Of a DNA stretch of 64,000 bases, positions 34,447-43,254 are shown piece after piece; position 1 is the stretch's first letter, and every line of letters starts with the position of its first letter. This stretch comes from Verrucomicrobiota bacterium (GTDB lineage Bacteria > Verrucomicrobiota > Verrucomicrobiia > Verrucomicrobiales > DEV007). Under the pieces are notes generated by a model that saw only the letters and a program-made list of their open reading frames with translations, was not told the origin of the DNA and did not search any database. Location: contig JAGWVU010000014.1 in assembly GCA_018970725.1 (NCBI GenBank), positions 1 to 64,000 of the forward strand, read 5' to 3'. The position numbers were made by a program, and so were the translations under genes.

Positions 34447-35202
34447 TCAGATGGCGACGGGCGCGGAAAGCCAGGCGGTGGTCACGCCTTCGCCGCTGGC
34501 CAGGCCGAGCCGTATTTTCATTTGCCCGGCCAGGACGGCGGCGATGGTGAGCCCGAGCCCGAAATGGTCGTGGCCCTTGGTGGTCATGAATGGCTTGAAG
34601 ACTTGGGGCAGGCGTTCCTCGGGGATCACGGGACCGGAATTGCGGATGACGATGTCCGTCCGGCCCTCGCTGAACGGGCTGAGTTCCCCGGGCGCGAGGA
34701 CGAGGAATTCGACCTTGCCGCCCTTGCCCGCCGCTTCGGCCGCATTGCGGACCAGTTCGAACAAAACCTCCTTGAAACGTGAGGCATCAGCGGTGACGGG
34801 CAGGGCTTTGTCCGAGAGCGTCACCGTCATGGAGGCCCCGCTGGCCCGGCAGATCTCGATCAATTTGCTCTCCATGAGCCGGAGGAACTCGAGGAGGTTG
34901 AGGCGTTGGGGGGTGATCCGGTTGCATCCCCCCGCGGTCAACACCCGCTCGCTCAACGTGCTGTTGTGCAGCGCGGAGGTGCGCATCTGGCCCACGTTCT
35001 CCACGATGTTGTCCTCGAGGTGATCGTTCATGAGGATCAGGCTGGTGAATCCCTGAACGACTGCGAGGGCGTTGTTGTTCTTGTGGGCCCAACCCCGGAG
35101 CAACTCTTTGTAAAAATCACGGGTCGGCGATTCCTCGAGGACGAGGTGATCGGCGAACAGGAAATTGAGCTGGGGCGCAGGAGCCGTTTGTGGTCGGGCC
35201 AT
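34447..35202 (-). CDS. Soluble orphan histidine kinase
   Basis: A 251-aa protein with a dimerisation/phospho-acceptor helix (GWAHKNNNALAVVQGF, likely histidine in AHKNNN) and a GHKL ATPase domain (ELVRNAAEAA, IRNSGPVIP, HFGLGLTIAA). The H-box resembles the HxxNNxL type. There is no sensor domain beyond about 30 N-terminal residues and no membrane segment. No response regulator is nearby, so its partner must be encoded elsewhere. It converges on the sulfatase-esterase gene with a 16-bp gap. Confidence 0.83.
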   Translation of the reverse strand: MARPQTAPAPQLNFLFADHLVLEESPTRDFYKELLRGWAHKNNNALAVVQGFTSLILMNDHLEDNIVENVGQMRTSALHNSTLSERVLTAGGCNRITPQRLNLLEFLRLMESKLIEICRASGASMTVTLSDKALPVTADASRFKEVLFELVRNAAEAAGKGGKVEFLVLAPGELSPFSEGRTDIVIRNSGPVIPEERLPQVFKPFMTTKGHDHFGLGLTIAAVLAGQMKIRLGLASGEGVTTAWLSAPVAI

Positions 35203-35209
35203 TCACTGT

Positions 35210-35237
35210 ATGTTATGGGAGGCGCGACAGGGAGCAA
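35210..35237 (-). promoter_or_regulatory. Predicted near-leaderless promoter of the orphan kinase
   Basis: On the minus strand: TTGCTC (35237-35232), a 16-bp spacer and TAACAT (35215-35210). The -10 element ends 7 nt before the ATG at 35202. The 120-bp gap it lies in is strikingly A+T-rich. Confidence 0.5.
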
Positions 35238-35322
35238 GATAAATTCATCGGTTCCATTAAATTCAGGAGGAGATGATGAGTTGGAATGCCTAAAAAGATT
35301 AAAAGAATAAAAATTATGGAGT

Positions 35323-36153
35323 TTAGTCGAGCCGACGCACGGTTTCTGCTGCGGAGACGGTTTCCGGTTCCTGCGTTCCGGCGATTTTGACCCGCATTTC
35401 TCCGTTTTCGCCGAACCCGACCAAGAGGCCTTCGCGCCACCGGCCCTGCTGGCTGAAGCGGATCGGGTGCCCGAGCAGGAGGCTGCGCCCGGCGACTTCC
35501 TCAAGGATTTCCGGGAAACCGGTGGCGCAGCGGGCGTGGAGTGCGGTCAGTTCCGCGAGCACGGCGCCGGCGAGGTGATTCCGGTCCACCGGCTTCCCGT
35601 CGTTGAGGGAACGCAATGAGGTGAGGGTGTGGAACAAGTCCGGGGGAAAATTCTCCGGCAGAGAGTTCACATTGATGCCGATGCCGACGACGAGGTGGGG
35701 GGAGTTCCGGGTGCCTTTGAGTTCCAGAAGGACTCCGGCCAGTTTACGGTCCCGGGCATGGACGTCATTGGGCCATTTGAGCTGGACAGGGCAGTTCCCG
35801 GCCCAGGCTTGGGCGGCCCGGGCCACTGCCAGACCGGCGGCGTGGGCGAACCGCGGCCACTGGTTCACGGGCCAATCCGGCCGCAGGAGGACGGAAAAGG
35901 TGAGGTTCTGGCCGGGGGGGGCGCTCCAGCGGTTTCCGCCGCGTCCCCGGCCGGAGGTTTGGGTTTCCGCGAACACCGCGCAGCCTGCGGGAGCCCCTTC
36001 CACGCCGAGGGCATCGGCCCGGTCATTGGTGGAGCCGATGGATTCGTGGATTTCCAGCTGGTTTCCCAGCGGGATGATTTCCGGGTCGAGGCGAAGGGAG
36101 CGCAGTCCCGCAGCCAAGGCTCCGGCGATGGCGGAGGCGGAGAGGGGAGCCAT
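35323..36153 (-). CDS. birA: Biotin--[acetyl-CoA-carboxylase] ligase
   Basis: A 276-aa enzyme that makes biotinyl-AMP and attaches biotin to acetyl-CoA carboxylase. Core motifs are ESIGSTNDRA, the biotinyl-AMP loop GRGRGGNRW, KWPNDVHARDRKLAGVL and VVGIGINVN. There is no N-terminal winged-helix domain of usual size, so it is unlikely to be a repressor as in E. coli. The start overlaps the nadC stop codon (TGATG); a GTG three bases earlier is an alternative. Confidence 0.93.
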   Translation of the reverse strand: MAPLSASAIAGALAAGLRSLRLDPEIIPLGNQLEIHESIGSTNDRADALGVEGAPAGCAVFAETQTSGRGRGGNRWSAPPGQNLTFSVLLRPDWPVNQWPRFAHAAGLAVARAAQAWAGNCPVQLKWPNDVHARDRKLAGVLLELKGTRNSPHLVVGIGINVNSLPENFPPDLFHTLTSLRSLNDGKPVDRNHLAGAVLAELTALHARCATGFPEILEEVAGRSLLLGHPIRFSQQGRWREGLLVGFGENGEMRVKIAGTQEPETVSAAETVRRLD

Positions 36154-37031
36154 CACGACGGGTCCTCGGAACGGATTTCCAGGGAGACATCCACCGCGGG
36201 GGCGGAATGGGTCAGCGCGCCGACCGATACGAAATCCACCCCGGTTTCCGCGATGCCGCGCACGGTGTCGAGACGCACGCCGCCGCTTGCTTCCAGTTGC
36301 ACGGATGGTTTGGTGGCGTTGCGGCGTCGCACCGCCTCGCGCAGCTGCTCGAGGCTCATGTTGTCGAGCAGGATGACATCGACTCCGTCCAGGGTGAGAA
36401 AGGCATCGAGTTGCTCGAGCGTATCCACCTCCAGTTCGATTTTCATGCCGGGATGGGCGCTCCGGACGCGATCGATCCCGGCGCGCAAGGCGGGCAGCCG
36501 GTGCTCGGCGACGAGGTGGTTATCCTTGACCATGACGCCGTCGTAAAGGCCATTTCGGTGGTTAGTTCCGCCCCCGTGGGCCACGGCGGCTTTTTCGAGC
36601 AAGCGCCACCCGGGCGTGGTCTTGCGGGTGTCGAGAATCCGGCAGGAGGTGCCTTGGACGGCATGGACGAAACGGCGGGTCAGGGTGGCCACGCCGGAGA
36701 GGTGCTGGACGAAATTCAGCGCCGTCCGTTCCGCGGTCAGGATGGAGGCGAGGCGACCCCCGACCTCGAGGACCGTGGCGCCGGGGGAGGGGGAATCGCC
36801 GTCCGCTGCGGAGAGGTGGACCCGGAGGGAAGGATCCACCCGTTCGAAAACGCGCCGGGCGATTTCCAGACCGGAGAGCACGGTATCCGGTTGTTTGGCG
36901 AACAGGCGGGCGCGTCCGAGGGCATCGGGCGGGACAAAATGGCGGGTGGTGACATCTCCCCGGTCACCGAGGTCCTCGAGGAGTGCCGCCTTGATGAGGG
37001 CATCCGCCGCATCCTTTTCTGGCGAATTCAT
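36153..37031 (-). CDS. nadC: Nicotinate-nucleotide pyrophosphorylase (carboxylating)
   Basis: A 292-aa enzyme that converts quinolinate and PRPP to nicotinate mononucleotide in de novo NAD synthesis. Motifs are LEDLGDRGDVTTR, ERTALNFVQHLSGVAT, DTRKTTPGWRLLEKAAV, GGGTNHRNGLYDGVM and the barrel elements IELEVDTLEQL and EASGGVRLDTVR. It overlaps birA, and the two form a small cofactor operon. No nadA or nadB is in the window. Confidence 0.95.
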   Translation of the reverse strand: MNSPEKDAADALIKAALLEDLGDRGDVTTRHFVPPDALGRARLFAKQPDTVLSGLEIARRVFERVDPSLRVHLSAADGDSPSPGATVLEVGGRLASILTAERTALNFVQHLSGVATLTRRFVHAVQGTSCRILDTRKTTPGWRLLEKAAVAHGGGTNHRNGLYDGVMVKDNHLVAEHRLPALRAGIDRVRSAHPGMKIELEVDTLEQLDAFLTLDGVDVILLDNMSLEQLREAVRRRNATKPSVQLEASGGVRLDTVRGIAETGVDFVSVGALTHSAPAVDVSLEIRSEDPS

Positions 37032-37071
37032 GAAAATCTGCTAAGCTTGACTGTTTTCGTTTGTTGTTACC

Positions 37072-39243
37072 GTGCCCCGAGATCCGAACGCACCCGACTC
37101 CCCCGCGCTGGCCAAGCCCCCGGCCTGGCTGGGAGCGGCGTGCCGCCATTTCTGGAGACTGATCCTCCTGCTGCTGGCGCTGGTCGCGGGGTTCGTAGGC
37201 GTGGCTCTCGGATACTATTACCACGAAGCGGAGGGAAGGGACATCACGCGGGTCGGCAAAATGCCGGAGCGGTCGATTGTCTACGATTGGAAAAAGCGCG
37301 AGATTGGCAGGCTGCACGGGGAGAATCGCAGTTTGGTCGAGAAATCCGACGTTTCCACCTACTTTGTGGATGCGTTGCTGGCGCGGGAGGACTCCCGTTT
37401 TTATGACCATGGCGGGATCGATTGGCGGGGCGTGGCGCGTTCGATCCTGCGGAACCTGAAGGACCGGGAGATGACGCAGGGAGCGAGCACGCTGACCATG
37501 CAGCTGGCGCGCTGCAGTTTTGATATCCGGGAAAAAACGCTGCATCGCAAGTTGCTGGAGGCCATGCTGGCATGGCGGATCGAGCGGAACTACCAGAAGA
37601 ACGAGATTCTGATCCACTACATGAACCGGATTTACTTCGGTGCCGGGGTTTACGGGGTGGAACTGGCATCCCAGGCCTACTTCGGGAAGCCGGCCCGGGA
37701 GATGGATTTGGGAGAGGCAGCCATGCTGGCGGGAATCATCCGGGGGCCGAACCGGTTCTCCCCCTTCCGGCATTACGCAGAAGCCGAGCGGGAGCGGAAC
37801 ACGGTGCTCGACCGGATGTTGCTTCACGGGTTCGTCACGGCTCCGGAAGTGACCGCCGCGAAGGCGGCCAAAGTGAACGTGATGGATCCGCTGCACATCG
37901 CCGCTCCGCCCGTTTCCTACGCGATGGAGGTGGTCCGGCGGGATCTGGAACTCATTCTGGCGCAGCAAGACACGGAGGAGGGCGGGCTGCGGATCATCAC
38001 CGCGCTCGACATCGATTTGCAGCGCGCCGCCGAGCAAAGCCTCGAGACCCGCTTGGCCGAGGTTGAGCAAAAGCCGGGCTATGCCCACCAGACCCGGGCG
38101 GCCTATTTGGCTCGGAAACAAGGAGGTGAGGAGGCGCCACCGCAATATCTTCAAGGGGCCGTGGTGGTGATCGACAACGCCAGCGGCGGTCTGCGCGCCA
38201 TCGTGGGGGGCAGGAGTTTCCAGGAGAGTCAATTCAACCGGGCCACCATGTCCCAACGTCAAATCGGTTCCCTCTTCAAGCCGTTCGTCTACGCGAAGGC
38301 GTATGAAAACGGGTTGCTACCCGGAACCTTGGTCAACGACGGGCCGATCCGCCCCGGTGAAATCGCTTGGGCCCGGGGAGGCACCTGGAGCCCGGAGAAT
38401 TCCGACAATACCTTTGGAGGTCTCCTGCCCGCCGAAATCGGGCTGGTCAAGTCCCGGAACACCATGAGCGTCCGCGTGGGCGAGATTGCGGGAATTGAAC
38501 CGATCGGCAATCTGGCGCGGCAGGCCGGTTTCACTGTGCCGGCGGAGCGGTCCCCGCAGATCTACATCGGGAATCTGGGGGCCACGGTGCAGGCGGTGAC
38601 CAGCGCCTACTCGGCGTTTGCCAACGAGGGAGCTTGGATGCGTTCCCACGTCATCACTTCCGTCGTGGATCAGAACGGGAATCAGGTCTACCGCCAGATC
38701 ACGCCGCGCGTTCGCATCCTTTCGCCGGCGGTGACGTGGTTGACCACGCGGACGCTGGAAAAGGTCATGGAACCGGGCGGAACGGCGTGGGCCGCCCGCT
38801 CCCAAGGTTTGAAAGCCCCGGCGGGTGGAAAAACGGGCACGACCAATAATTACAACGACGCCTGGTTCGTCGGCTTCACCGGGGAGTTGAGTTGCGGCGT
38901 CTGGGTCGGGCTCGATCAGCAAAAGACCATCATCGACCGTGGCTATGGCGCGACCTTGGCCCTGCCGGTCTGGACGGACGTCATGATTTTCGCGGAGAAC
39001 AACGGGTATGAACCCAAGCCGCTCTTCTCAAACGTCAACCTCACCCGGATCGAGGTTTGCCGGTCCAGCGGCAAACTGGCCACGGGCAATTGCCGGGCCG
39101 GGAAAAACGCTTACCCGCTCGACCTGCCCGTCGAACTGGTTCCCCGCGACGCTTGCCGCGCCCATGGCTTCCTCGGCCCGGCCCGGTCCGGCGATGCGGA
39201 GGGCCGGGGGTTCATCGGCCGGATCCGCGGCCTGTTCCACTGA
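37072..39243 (+). CDS. Penicillin-binding protein 1A-type peptidoglycan synthase
   Basis: A 723-aa class A PBP that polymerises glycan strands and cross-links them. A membrane anchor is near residues 25-50. The GT51 domain shows AREDSRFYDHGGIDWRG and TLTMQLAR. The transpeptidase has S400-x-x-K403 in GSLFKPF, KSRNTM as the SxN motif and GGKTGTTNN. A short C-terminal tail with two cysteines near CRSSGKLATGNC is typical. The start is a GTG (37072); nadC is divergent with a 40-bp gap. Confidence 0.93.
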   Translation: MPRDPNAPDSPALAKPPAWLGAACRHFWRLILLLLALVAGFVGVALGYYYHEAEGRDITRVGKMPERSIVYDWKKREIGRLHGENRSLVEKSDVSTYFVDALLAREDSRFYDHGGIDWRGVARSILRNLKDREMTQGASTLTMQLARCSFDIREKTLHRKLLEAMLAWRIERNYQKNEILIHYMNRIYFGAGVYGVELASQAYFGKPAREMDLGEAAMLAGIIRGPNRFSPFRHYAEAERERNTVLDRMLLHGFVTAPEVTAAKAAKVNVMDPLHIAAPPVSYAMEVVRRDLELILAQQDTEEGGLRIITALDIDLQRAAEQSLETRLAEVEQKPGYAHQTRAAYLARKQGGEEAPPQYLQGAVVVIDNASGGLRAIVGGRSFQESQFNRATMSQRQIGSLFKPFVYAKAYENGLLPGTLVNDGPIRPGEIAWARGGTWSPENSDNTFGGLLPAEIGLVKSRNTMSVRVGEIAGIEPIGNLARQAGFTVPAERSPQIYIGNLGATVQAVTSAYSAFANEGAWMRSHVITSVVDQNGNQVYRQITPRVRILSPAVTWLTTRTLEKVMEPGGTAWAARSQGLKAPAGGKTGTTNNYNDAWFVGFTGELSCGVWVGLDQQKTIIDRGYGATLALPVWTDVMIFAENNGYEPKPLFSNVNLTRIEVCRSSGKLATGNCRAGKNAYPLDLPVELVPRDACRAHGFLGPARSGDAEGRGFIGRIRGLFH

Positions 39244-39256
39244 GAATTGCCCGGGC

Positions 39257-40111
39257 TCAGGGGTTCCACGCCTTCACATACTCCACGCATTTGGTGACCT
39301 GCGGGAGCGACTCATACCAGTCGTATTCGTATTCGATCGAAATCGGGCCATCGAACCCTTGGGCCCGGTATTCCTTGAGAATGGCGTCGATGTCGCTTTG
39401 GCCGGTGCCGAAGGGCATGTCGTGCCCGACCAGGGAGGCCTCGCTGAGGTCCTTGAGGTGGCTGCTGACAATGCGGCCCTTGAGGATTTTGACGCAGTCG
39501 AGCGGTTTCAGGCCGGAGCGCATCCAGTGGCCGGTATCGGCGCACGCCCCGATTCTCAGGTCCCGGTCCTTGACCAGGCCGAGGACAAAATTCGGGTCCC
39601 ACAGCTTGTAGTTCGGGTCTTTCTCGCGCTTCGGGTGTTCGTGGATGCCGACCTTGATGTCATATTCCTTGGCCAGCTTCTCAAAGGTGTCGATGGCGTC
39701 GATGGATTCGGTGTTGATCACCTTGATGCCGAGGGTTTTGGCGAACTCGAAAACCTTCCGGGAGCCCTCTTCTTCCTTGGTGAAGGCGACCACTCCGTAG
39801 GCGACCGCCATCAAGTCGTGTGCCTTGAGCTTGGCCTTGAGTTTTTCGATCGTCTCCGGCGCGGCGTCGTGATGCACCTTGAGGTCCGGGGATTCGGGCG
39901 AAAGCTTTTGCCCCGGGTAGAACTCAATCACCTTCGCTCCCGCGGCGGCGGTTTTTTCGATGGCTTCGAACGCGGTGAATTTGTTGAAGGTGTAGGCCTG
40001 GCAGCCGAGGGCGAAACCATTGATGCGGCGATCCGCGGGAATGGGTTCCGCGGCCGGAGCCAGCTGGGTCGCGAGGGCGAGGACGGCGAAAACAAGGTTG
40101 AGGGCTTTCAT
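39257..40111 (-). CDS. Exported sugar phosphate isomerase/epimerase-like TIM barrel
   Basis: A 284-aa protein with a signal peptide (ALNLVFAVLALATQLAPAAE) and an AP endonuclease 2/xylose isomerase-like TIM barrel. Likely metal ligands are visible: E in VIEFYPGQ, H in KVGIHEHPKR, D and H in CADTGHW, H in VSSHLKDL and E in SIEYEYDW. Exported members are common in Verrucomicrobia and Planctomycetes, with unknown substrates. It converges on the PBP gene with a 13-bp gap. Confidence 0.85.
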   Translation of the reverse strand: MKALNLVFAVLALATQLAPAAEPIPADRRINGFALGCQAYTFNKFTAFEAIEKTAAAGAKVIEFYPGQKLSPESPDLKVHHDAAPETIEKLKAKLKAHDLMAVAYGVVAFTKEEEGSRKVFEFAKTLGIKVINTESIDAIDTFEKLAKEYDIKVGIHEHPKREKDPNYKLWDPNFVLGLVKDRDLRIGACADTGHWMRSGLKPLDCVKILKGRIVSSHLKDLSEASLVGHDMPFGTGQSDIDAILKEYRAQGFDGPISIEYEYDWYESLPQVTKCVEYVKAWNP

Positions 40112-40119
40112 CGGCCGCC

Positions 40120-40147
40120 ATGCTAAACGCTGCCGGTCAACCCGCAA
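40120..40147 (-). promoter_or_regulatory. Predicted near-leaderless promoter of the TIM-barrel gene
   Basis: On the minus strand: TTGCGG (40147-40142), a 16-bp spacer and TAGCAT (40125-40120). The -10 element ends 8 nt before the ATG at 40111 and uses the stop codon of the upstream gene (40125-40123). Confidence 0.5.
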
Positions 40148-40506
40148 GGGGGAACCGTCGGGACGCCGGCTTCCGCCGGAGGGGCGGCCGGCAGTTCCCG
40201 CTCCAGACGCAGCTGTCCGTTGTCCACCCACGCCACCAAAGTGGTGTCGCGCTGGTCCATGATGCGGAGCCAGGGCTCGATGAGGTGGTCCGGGGTGGGC
40301 CCGGGGTGGTCTTCCGCGATCACCGCCCGGGCCGCTTCGAGGAGGTTGGAGGCGCCGCGGAGGGCATCGATGAGGCTGTGGTGGATGGAGAAAAGCGTCC
40401 AATCACCCGGAATTCCCTCGGTGATCCCATTCGCGTTGACCTCAACGTGATAGGTTTCCGGCAAGGGGATGGCGGACTTCGGTTCGTGGTTTGGCGCGTT
40501 GGGCAT
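40123..40506 (-). CDS. Hypothetical protein
   Basis: A 127-aa protein with no signal peptide or membrane segment. The N-terminal half (TYHVEVNANGITEGIPGDWTL, read in part) has alternating strand character, followed by helices (LIDALRGASNLLEAARAVIAE). The C-terminus is Pro/Ala-rich. I do not recognise a family. It lies 11 nt upstream of the TIM-barrel gene and 17 nt downstream of the membrane-protein gene, all on one strand. Confidence 0.6.
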   Translation of the reverse strand: MPNAPNHEPKSAIPLPETYHVEVNANGITEGIPGDWTLFSIHHSLIDALRGASNLLEAARAVIAEDHPGPTPDHLIEPWLRIMDQRDTTLVAWVDNGQLRLERELPAAPPAEAGVPTVPPCGLTGSV

Positions 40507-40523
40507 TGAGGGGAGGGGCAAAT

Positions 40524-41609
40524 TTAGAACGCACGGGCAGGGGCCGGCAGGAGGAAGGCGTGTTGCTCCAGAAAGCTCGCGGTGCCATGCCAGTCGAGAT
40601 ATTGCGAGGTCCAGAGACCGAGGCCATATGCCAAGCCGGCCATGAGGAGGAGCAGGCGGGGCACCAAGGTCCGGAGCGGGCCGAGCGGGGCGGCGCCGGC
40701 AAGATATTCCCCGCGGTGGACGGCCCAACCGGCGAGGATTTTGGCGGGCCAGAGCAGGGCGACGAAGACGAGGGCGGGAAGCCAGGCCAGATCCCGGGGC
40801 GGCAGTTCCACGCGCGGCAGGAGGAGGGGCAAAGCCGCCGCCAAGGTGCTGGAGACGGAGAGCAAACAGGCCCAGGGGGCGCTGCGGAACACGCGGCGTT
40901 GCGCGGGCCGGTCGAAGAGGTCCCTCCAGTGCCCGGTGGCGGCAAAACGAGCTTGGACGAGCGGGAGGGTGGTGGCCACCGGCACCATCAGCAGAATGCC
41001 GCTGCCCGCCACGAGAACGGCTGCGTTGCTGGGAAGCCGGGCAGCGACGAGGAGAACCGCCACCGGTGGAGCGAGCCAGAGGACTCCGCCGACCCAACCG
41101 CGCAGGCCAAGGAAAAACAGTTTGGGTAGTTGGAACTCCGCGATCAGGCCGAGCAGACCGTCCCGGGCCCTGACGAGAAAGGGCGTGCGGGTCGTTTCCG
41201 TGCCGGCCCGGGCGTGGCGGGCCCCGGCGAACAAGAGCCCGGCCACCGTCGCGCCGGCGAGCCCGATTCCGAGCAAGGTGAGGAGCCGACTGGTGAAGGT
41301 GAGAGAGGGGGCGGCGGACCCGCCCAGCAGGGTTGCGTCCGTCCAAAGACTGGTGATGAAACGGATGGGGAGCACGAGGAACCAGCCGACGATGGCCACC
41401 GCGCCCACGATCCGCGCCTGACGGATGCCGAAGATGCCGTCGCGCCATTTTCCGGAGCGCGCGGTCCGTCCGGCCGCCTCCAGCAGGTAACCGAAGGCGA
41501 GAAAGTTGAGGATGGGGAACGAAGCGAGCAGGGCCAGGGCAAACACGAGACAAAGCAAGCCGAGGAGATTGCCCGGCAGGCGCCAGAGAACGTGGACCAG
41601 AGGTTTCAT
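40524..41609 (-). CDS. Polytopic membrane protein of unknown function (possibly DUF4013-like)
   Basis: A 361-aa protein with about eight hydrophobic segments, beginning MKPLVHVLWRLPGNLLGLLC. The FPILNFLAFGYLLEAAGRTAR segment (two pieces of one helix-loop) recalls DUF4013-type membrane proteins, but this is tentative. No catalytic motif is visible. It is divergent from the DUF1549 gene across 37 bp and precedes the small hypothetical gene. Confidence 0.65.
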   Translation of the reverse strand: MKPLVHVLWRLPGNLLGLLCLVFALALLASFPILNFLAFGYLLEAAGRTARSGKWRDGIFGIRQARIVGAVAIVGWFLVLPIRFITSLWTDATLLGGSAAPSLTFTSRLLTLLGIGLAGATVAGLLFAGARHARAGTETTRTPFLVRARDGLLGLIAEFQLPKLFFLGLRGWVGGVLWLAPPVAVLLVAARLPSNAAVLVAGSGILLMVPVATTLPLVQARFAATGHWRDLFDRPAQRRVFRSAPWACLLSVSSTLAAALPLLLPRVELPPRDLAWLPALVFVALLWPAKILAGWAVHRGEYLAGAAPLGPLRTLVPRLLLLMAGLAYGLGLWTSQYLDWHGTASFLEQHAFLLPAPARAF

Positions 41610-41611
41610 GC

Positions 41612-41640
41612 TTGGCGGATGCCTGCGGGAGCGGTAGTCT
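41612..41640 (+). promoter_or_regulatory. Predicted leaderless promoter of the DUF1549 gene
   Basis: TTGGCG (41612-41617), a 17-bp spacer and TAGTCT (41635-41640). The -10 element ends 6 nt before the ATG at 41647. Confidence 0.5.
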
Positions 41641-41646
41641 AAACCG

Positions 41647-43254
41647 ATGGACCGGATCGCGGCAATGCCCGTTTGGTGGCGCAATCTTGTTTTCGTCGCG
41701 TTGGTCGGCGGTGCGGTGGCGCTCGGGCAAGCCGTGCTCTGGCGCGCCCCGTTGGAAGCGCTCGATCCCGCCGCCCTGCCGCTGCCGGACGCGGATGAGG
41801 TGGCCTTGGCGGAGGAAGTGGACGCGGCGTGCGCCGCCGGAAGGGCCGGGGCCGACGGGGCTCCGATGGCGTTGGCGGATGAGTTCACCGTGCTGCGACG
41901 CCTCAGCCTGGCCCTGTTCGGCAGCATCCCTTCCTATGAGGAGATTCGTTTGGCCCGGAAGGTGCCGGAGGGGCGGAGGATCGATTGGTGGTTGCGCCGC
42001 GCGTTCCGGGACCAGCGGTATGGTGATTATGTGGCGGAGCGATTTGTCCGCATCTGCGCCGGGACGGAGTCCGGGCCTTTCCTCGTTTATCGCCGGCGGC
42101 GCTTTGTGGATTGGTGGAGCGAGCAACTCCGGAAGAACCGGCCCTATGATGAACTGGTGCGGAGCCTGATCGCCTCCAACGGTTTGTGGACGACCGATCC
42201 GGCAACGAATTTCGTCACCCGCCACGTGGTTCCGCAAGGTGGTCCGGACGAGGCGCGACTGGCGGCGCGGGTGAGCCGCGCCTTTCTCGGGATCCGTCTG
42301 GATTGTGTGGAGTGCCACGATGATTTTCTGGAGGGCCGCTGGAAGCAATCGGACTTCCACCGTCTGGCCGCGTTTTTCCGGGAGGCAAACATGGTGGTCA
42401 CGGGGCTCTCGGATTCGGGCAGAGGGGATTACAAGGTGAGGATGCGGGGGGCCTCCGGGGAGACTCCGGTGGAGGCGGCGGTTCCCTTTGGAGGGGAGTG
42501 GTTGCCGACGGAGGGGAGCTTGCGGACGAGGCTGGCCGGTTGGGTCACCCATCCGGAGAACGCCTCGTTTTCCCGCACGGCGGTGAACCGGGTTTGGGCC
42601 TTGCTCTTCGGGGCCCCGATGATCACGCCGGTGGATCACCTCGGACCGGAAGAGGGCCTGCCGCCCGCGCTCGACCTTATGGCGCGGGATTTCGTGGCTC
42701 ACGGGCACGACCTGCAGCGGCTCATCCGGATCATCGCGCAGACCAGGACCTTCCGGAGTTCGAGCTCGGCCGGGGATTCCGGGGCGCGGTTTCCGACGAC
42801 CCGGCTCCGTCCCGAACAGGTGGCGCGGAGCATCGGCCAGGCTTCCTCCCTGACCACGATCGACGCCTCGTCGCACATTCTTCCGCGGATCCGGCGCCAA
42901 GGGGAGACGCGGGATTTCGCGACCCGTTTCGGGGATGCGGGGGGCGACGAGTTCGATGCGGCGACGGCCACCGTTCCGCAGCGCCTGCTCCTGATGAACG
43001 GCAAAATGATCGCCCAACACATCCGGGAAGATCTGGTGATGAACGCGGCGACGCGGATCGGCAGCCTGGCGGAAGGGGATGCCGCGGCCGTGGAAGCGGC
43101 GTTTCTGGCCGTGCTCACCCGCCCGCCTTCGCCGCCGGAACAGGAGCATTTCACCGGGGTCCTGCGGGGGAGCCGGGGCGGCGAGCGGTCCCGGCGGATG
43201 GAGGATCTCTATTGGAGCCTGCTCAACTCGACGGAATTTTCATGGAATCATTGA
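41647..43254 (+). CDS. DUF1549/DUF1553 protein (PSD1-like) with CxxCH motif
   Basis: A 535-aa protein with one N-terminal membrane segment (NLVFVALVGGAVALGQAVLW). The DUF1549 part runs to about residue 230 and the DUF1553 part to the end (HPENASFSRTAVNRVWALLFG). LDCVECHDD contains a CxxCH heme-attachment-like motif. The cytochrome domain often found before DUF1549 is missing. Such proteins are typical of Planctomycetes and Verrucomicrobia and are nearly always paired with DUF1501, as here. The function is unknown. Its 3' end overlaps the DUF1501 gene by 13 nt. Confidence 0.87.
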   Translation: MDRIAAMPVWWRNLVFVALVGGAVALGQAVLWRAPLEALDPAALPLPDADEVALAEEVDAACAAGRAGADGAPMALADEFTVLRRLSLALFGSIPSYEEIRLARKVPEGRRIDWWLRRAFRDQRYGDYVAERFVRICAGTESGPFLVYRRRRFVDWWSEQLRKNRPYDELVRSLIASNGLWTTDPATNFVTRHVVPQGGPDEARLAARVSRAFLGIRLDCVECHDDFLEGRWKQSDFHRLAAFFREANMVVTGLSDSGRGDYKVRMRGASGETPVEAAVPFGGEWLPTEGSLRTRLAGWVTHPENASFSRTAVNRVWALLFGAPMITPVDHLGPEEGLPPALDLMARDFVAHGHDLQRLIRIIAQTRTFRSSSSAGDSGARFPTTRLRPEQVARSIGQASSLTTIDASSHILPRIRRQGETRDFATRFGDAGGDEFDAATATVPQRLLLMNGKMIAQHIREDLVMNAATRIGSLAEGDAAAVEAAFLAVLTRPPSPPEQEHFTGVLRGSRGGERSRRMEDLYWSLLNSTEFSWNH

